Part shown: piece after piece, positions 63,895 to 64,000 of the stretch
Numbering within the stretch: the stretch's first letter is position 1
How the letters are laid out: each line of letters begins with the position of its first letter
Position numbers and translations under genes: made by a program
DNA from: Elusimicrobiota bacterium
GTDB lineage: Bacteria; Elusimicrobiota; Elusimicrobia; UBA1565; JACRDR01
Direction of reading: 5' to 3'
DNA length: 64,000 bases
NCBI GenBank assembly: GCA_016194745.1
Contig: JACQBA010000002.1
Coordinates: 1 to 64,000, forward strand
Notes under the pieces: generated by a model
What the model was told of the DNA's origin: nothing
The model's database searches: none
The model's input: the letters and a program-made list of their open reading frames with translations, nothing else

Positions 63895-64000
63895 TCGACG
63901 GTGATCCCGGACGCCAAGCTGCGCGCCCGCAGGTCCCGGTCGTACATCGACTCGGCGTACGCGGGCGGCACGGCGAAGCGGCCTCGATTCGTCGCCCGGA
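63891..64000 (-). CDS. Alpha-2-macroglobulin family protein, C-terminal end (partial)
   Basis: The last 35 codons at the window edge read ATNRGRFAVPPAYAESMYDR, then DLRARSLASGITVE and TGA. The F-x-(V/L)PPA-x-AE-x-MY block is the usual C-terminus of bacterial alpha-2-macroglobulins (YfhM type), which trap attacking proteases in the periplasm and pair with PbpC for wall repair. The rest lies outside the window. Confidence 0.8.
   Translation of the reverse strand, partial: RATNRGRFAVPPAYAESMYDRDLRARSLASGITVE

Overview
The window is a GC-rich (about two thirds G+C by eye), gene-dense bacterial chromosome segment with short spacers, many 1-4 base stop/start overlaps and no phage or transposase gene. 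The cell was probably diderm: there is a beta-barrel protein ending in Phe, an OmpA-type peptidoglycan-binding protein, a lipoprotein, and a PbpC next to an alpha-2-macroglobulin. The mix of proteins (proton-pumping pyrophosphatase, many exported proteins of unknown role, PilT, CpaB, tandem GT-C-like membrane proteins) suggests a deep-branching phylum such as Elusimicrobiota. That placement is inference, not shown by any marker I could test.

Layout. 1-5630: the translation cluster tuf (3' end), rpmG, tRNA-Trp, secE, nusG, a radical SAM gene, rplK, rplA, then hppA in place of the usual rplJ-rplL-rpoB. 5721-9034: an exported protein, small membrane and basic proteins, an OmpA-like protein and a GAF/HD-GYP protein. 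7904-14421 (minus): an operon of a histidine kinase with a degenerate receiver, a GlcD-GlcE fusion, GlcF and GAF/HD-GYP. 14575-18001: a tryptophanase-like lyase and a class II aldolase/SDR fusion. 18026-21209: a GNAT protein, then a MarR-controlled SDR/azoreductase region with an extra 52-residue gene. 21288-22938: three coupled exported proteins. 22935-28869: membrane GT-C-like proteins, a methyltransferase and rpmB. 28920-39111: a BON protein, an exported RNase R-type nuclease, a TMTC-like protein, recG, a TPR protein and pilT. 39113-45497: an 1817-residue exported PLD-like protein with an exported HAD phosphatase. 46344-51007: a repeat, a consensus promoter, a candidate SAM-II/SAM-V riboswitch and metH. 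51004-56735: YciI, a Phd/ParE toxin-antitoxin pair, an EamA transporter, a metallophosphoesterase relic, DUF1223, a lysozyme-like protein and DUF885. 56736-64000: a terminated leader transcript before an SPFH gene, an exported ParB-like protein, cpaB, a LOG-type hydrolase, pbpC and an alpha-2-macroglobulin end.

Three genome-level patterns stand out. First, at least thirteen genes have a -10-like hexamer ending only 6-8 bases before the start codon and no Shine-Dalgarno site, which predicts leaderless mRNAs. Second, long inverted repeats built on GGGGTCAGACATGAAGTT recur in short and long forms between genes. Third, metH has a compact leader that fits the SAM-II/SAM-V core and ends in an attenuator-like hairpin.
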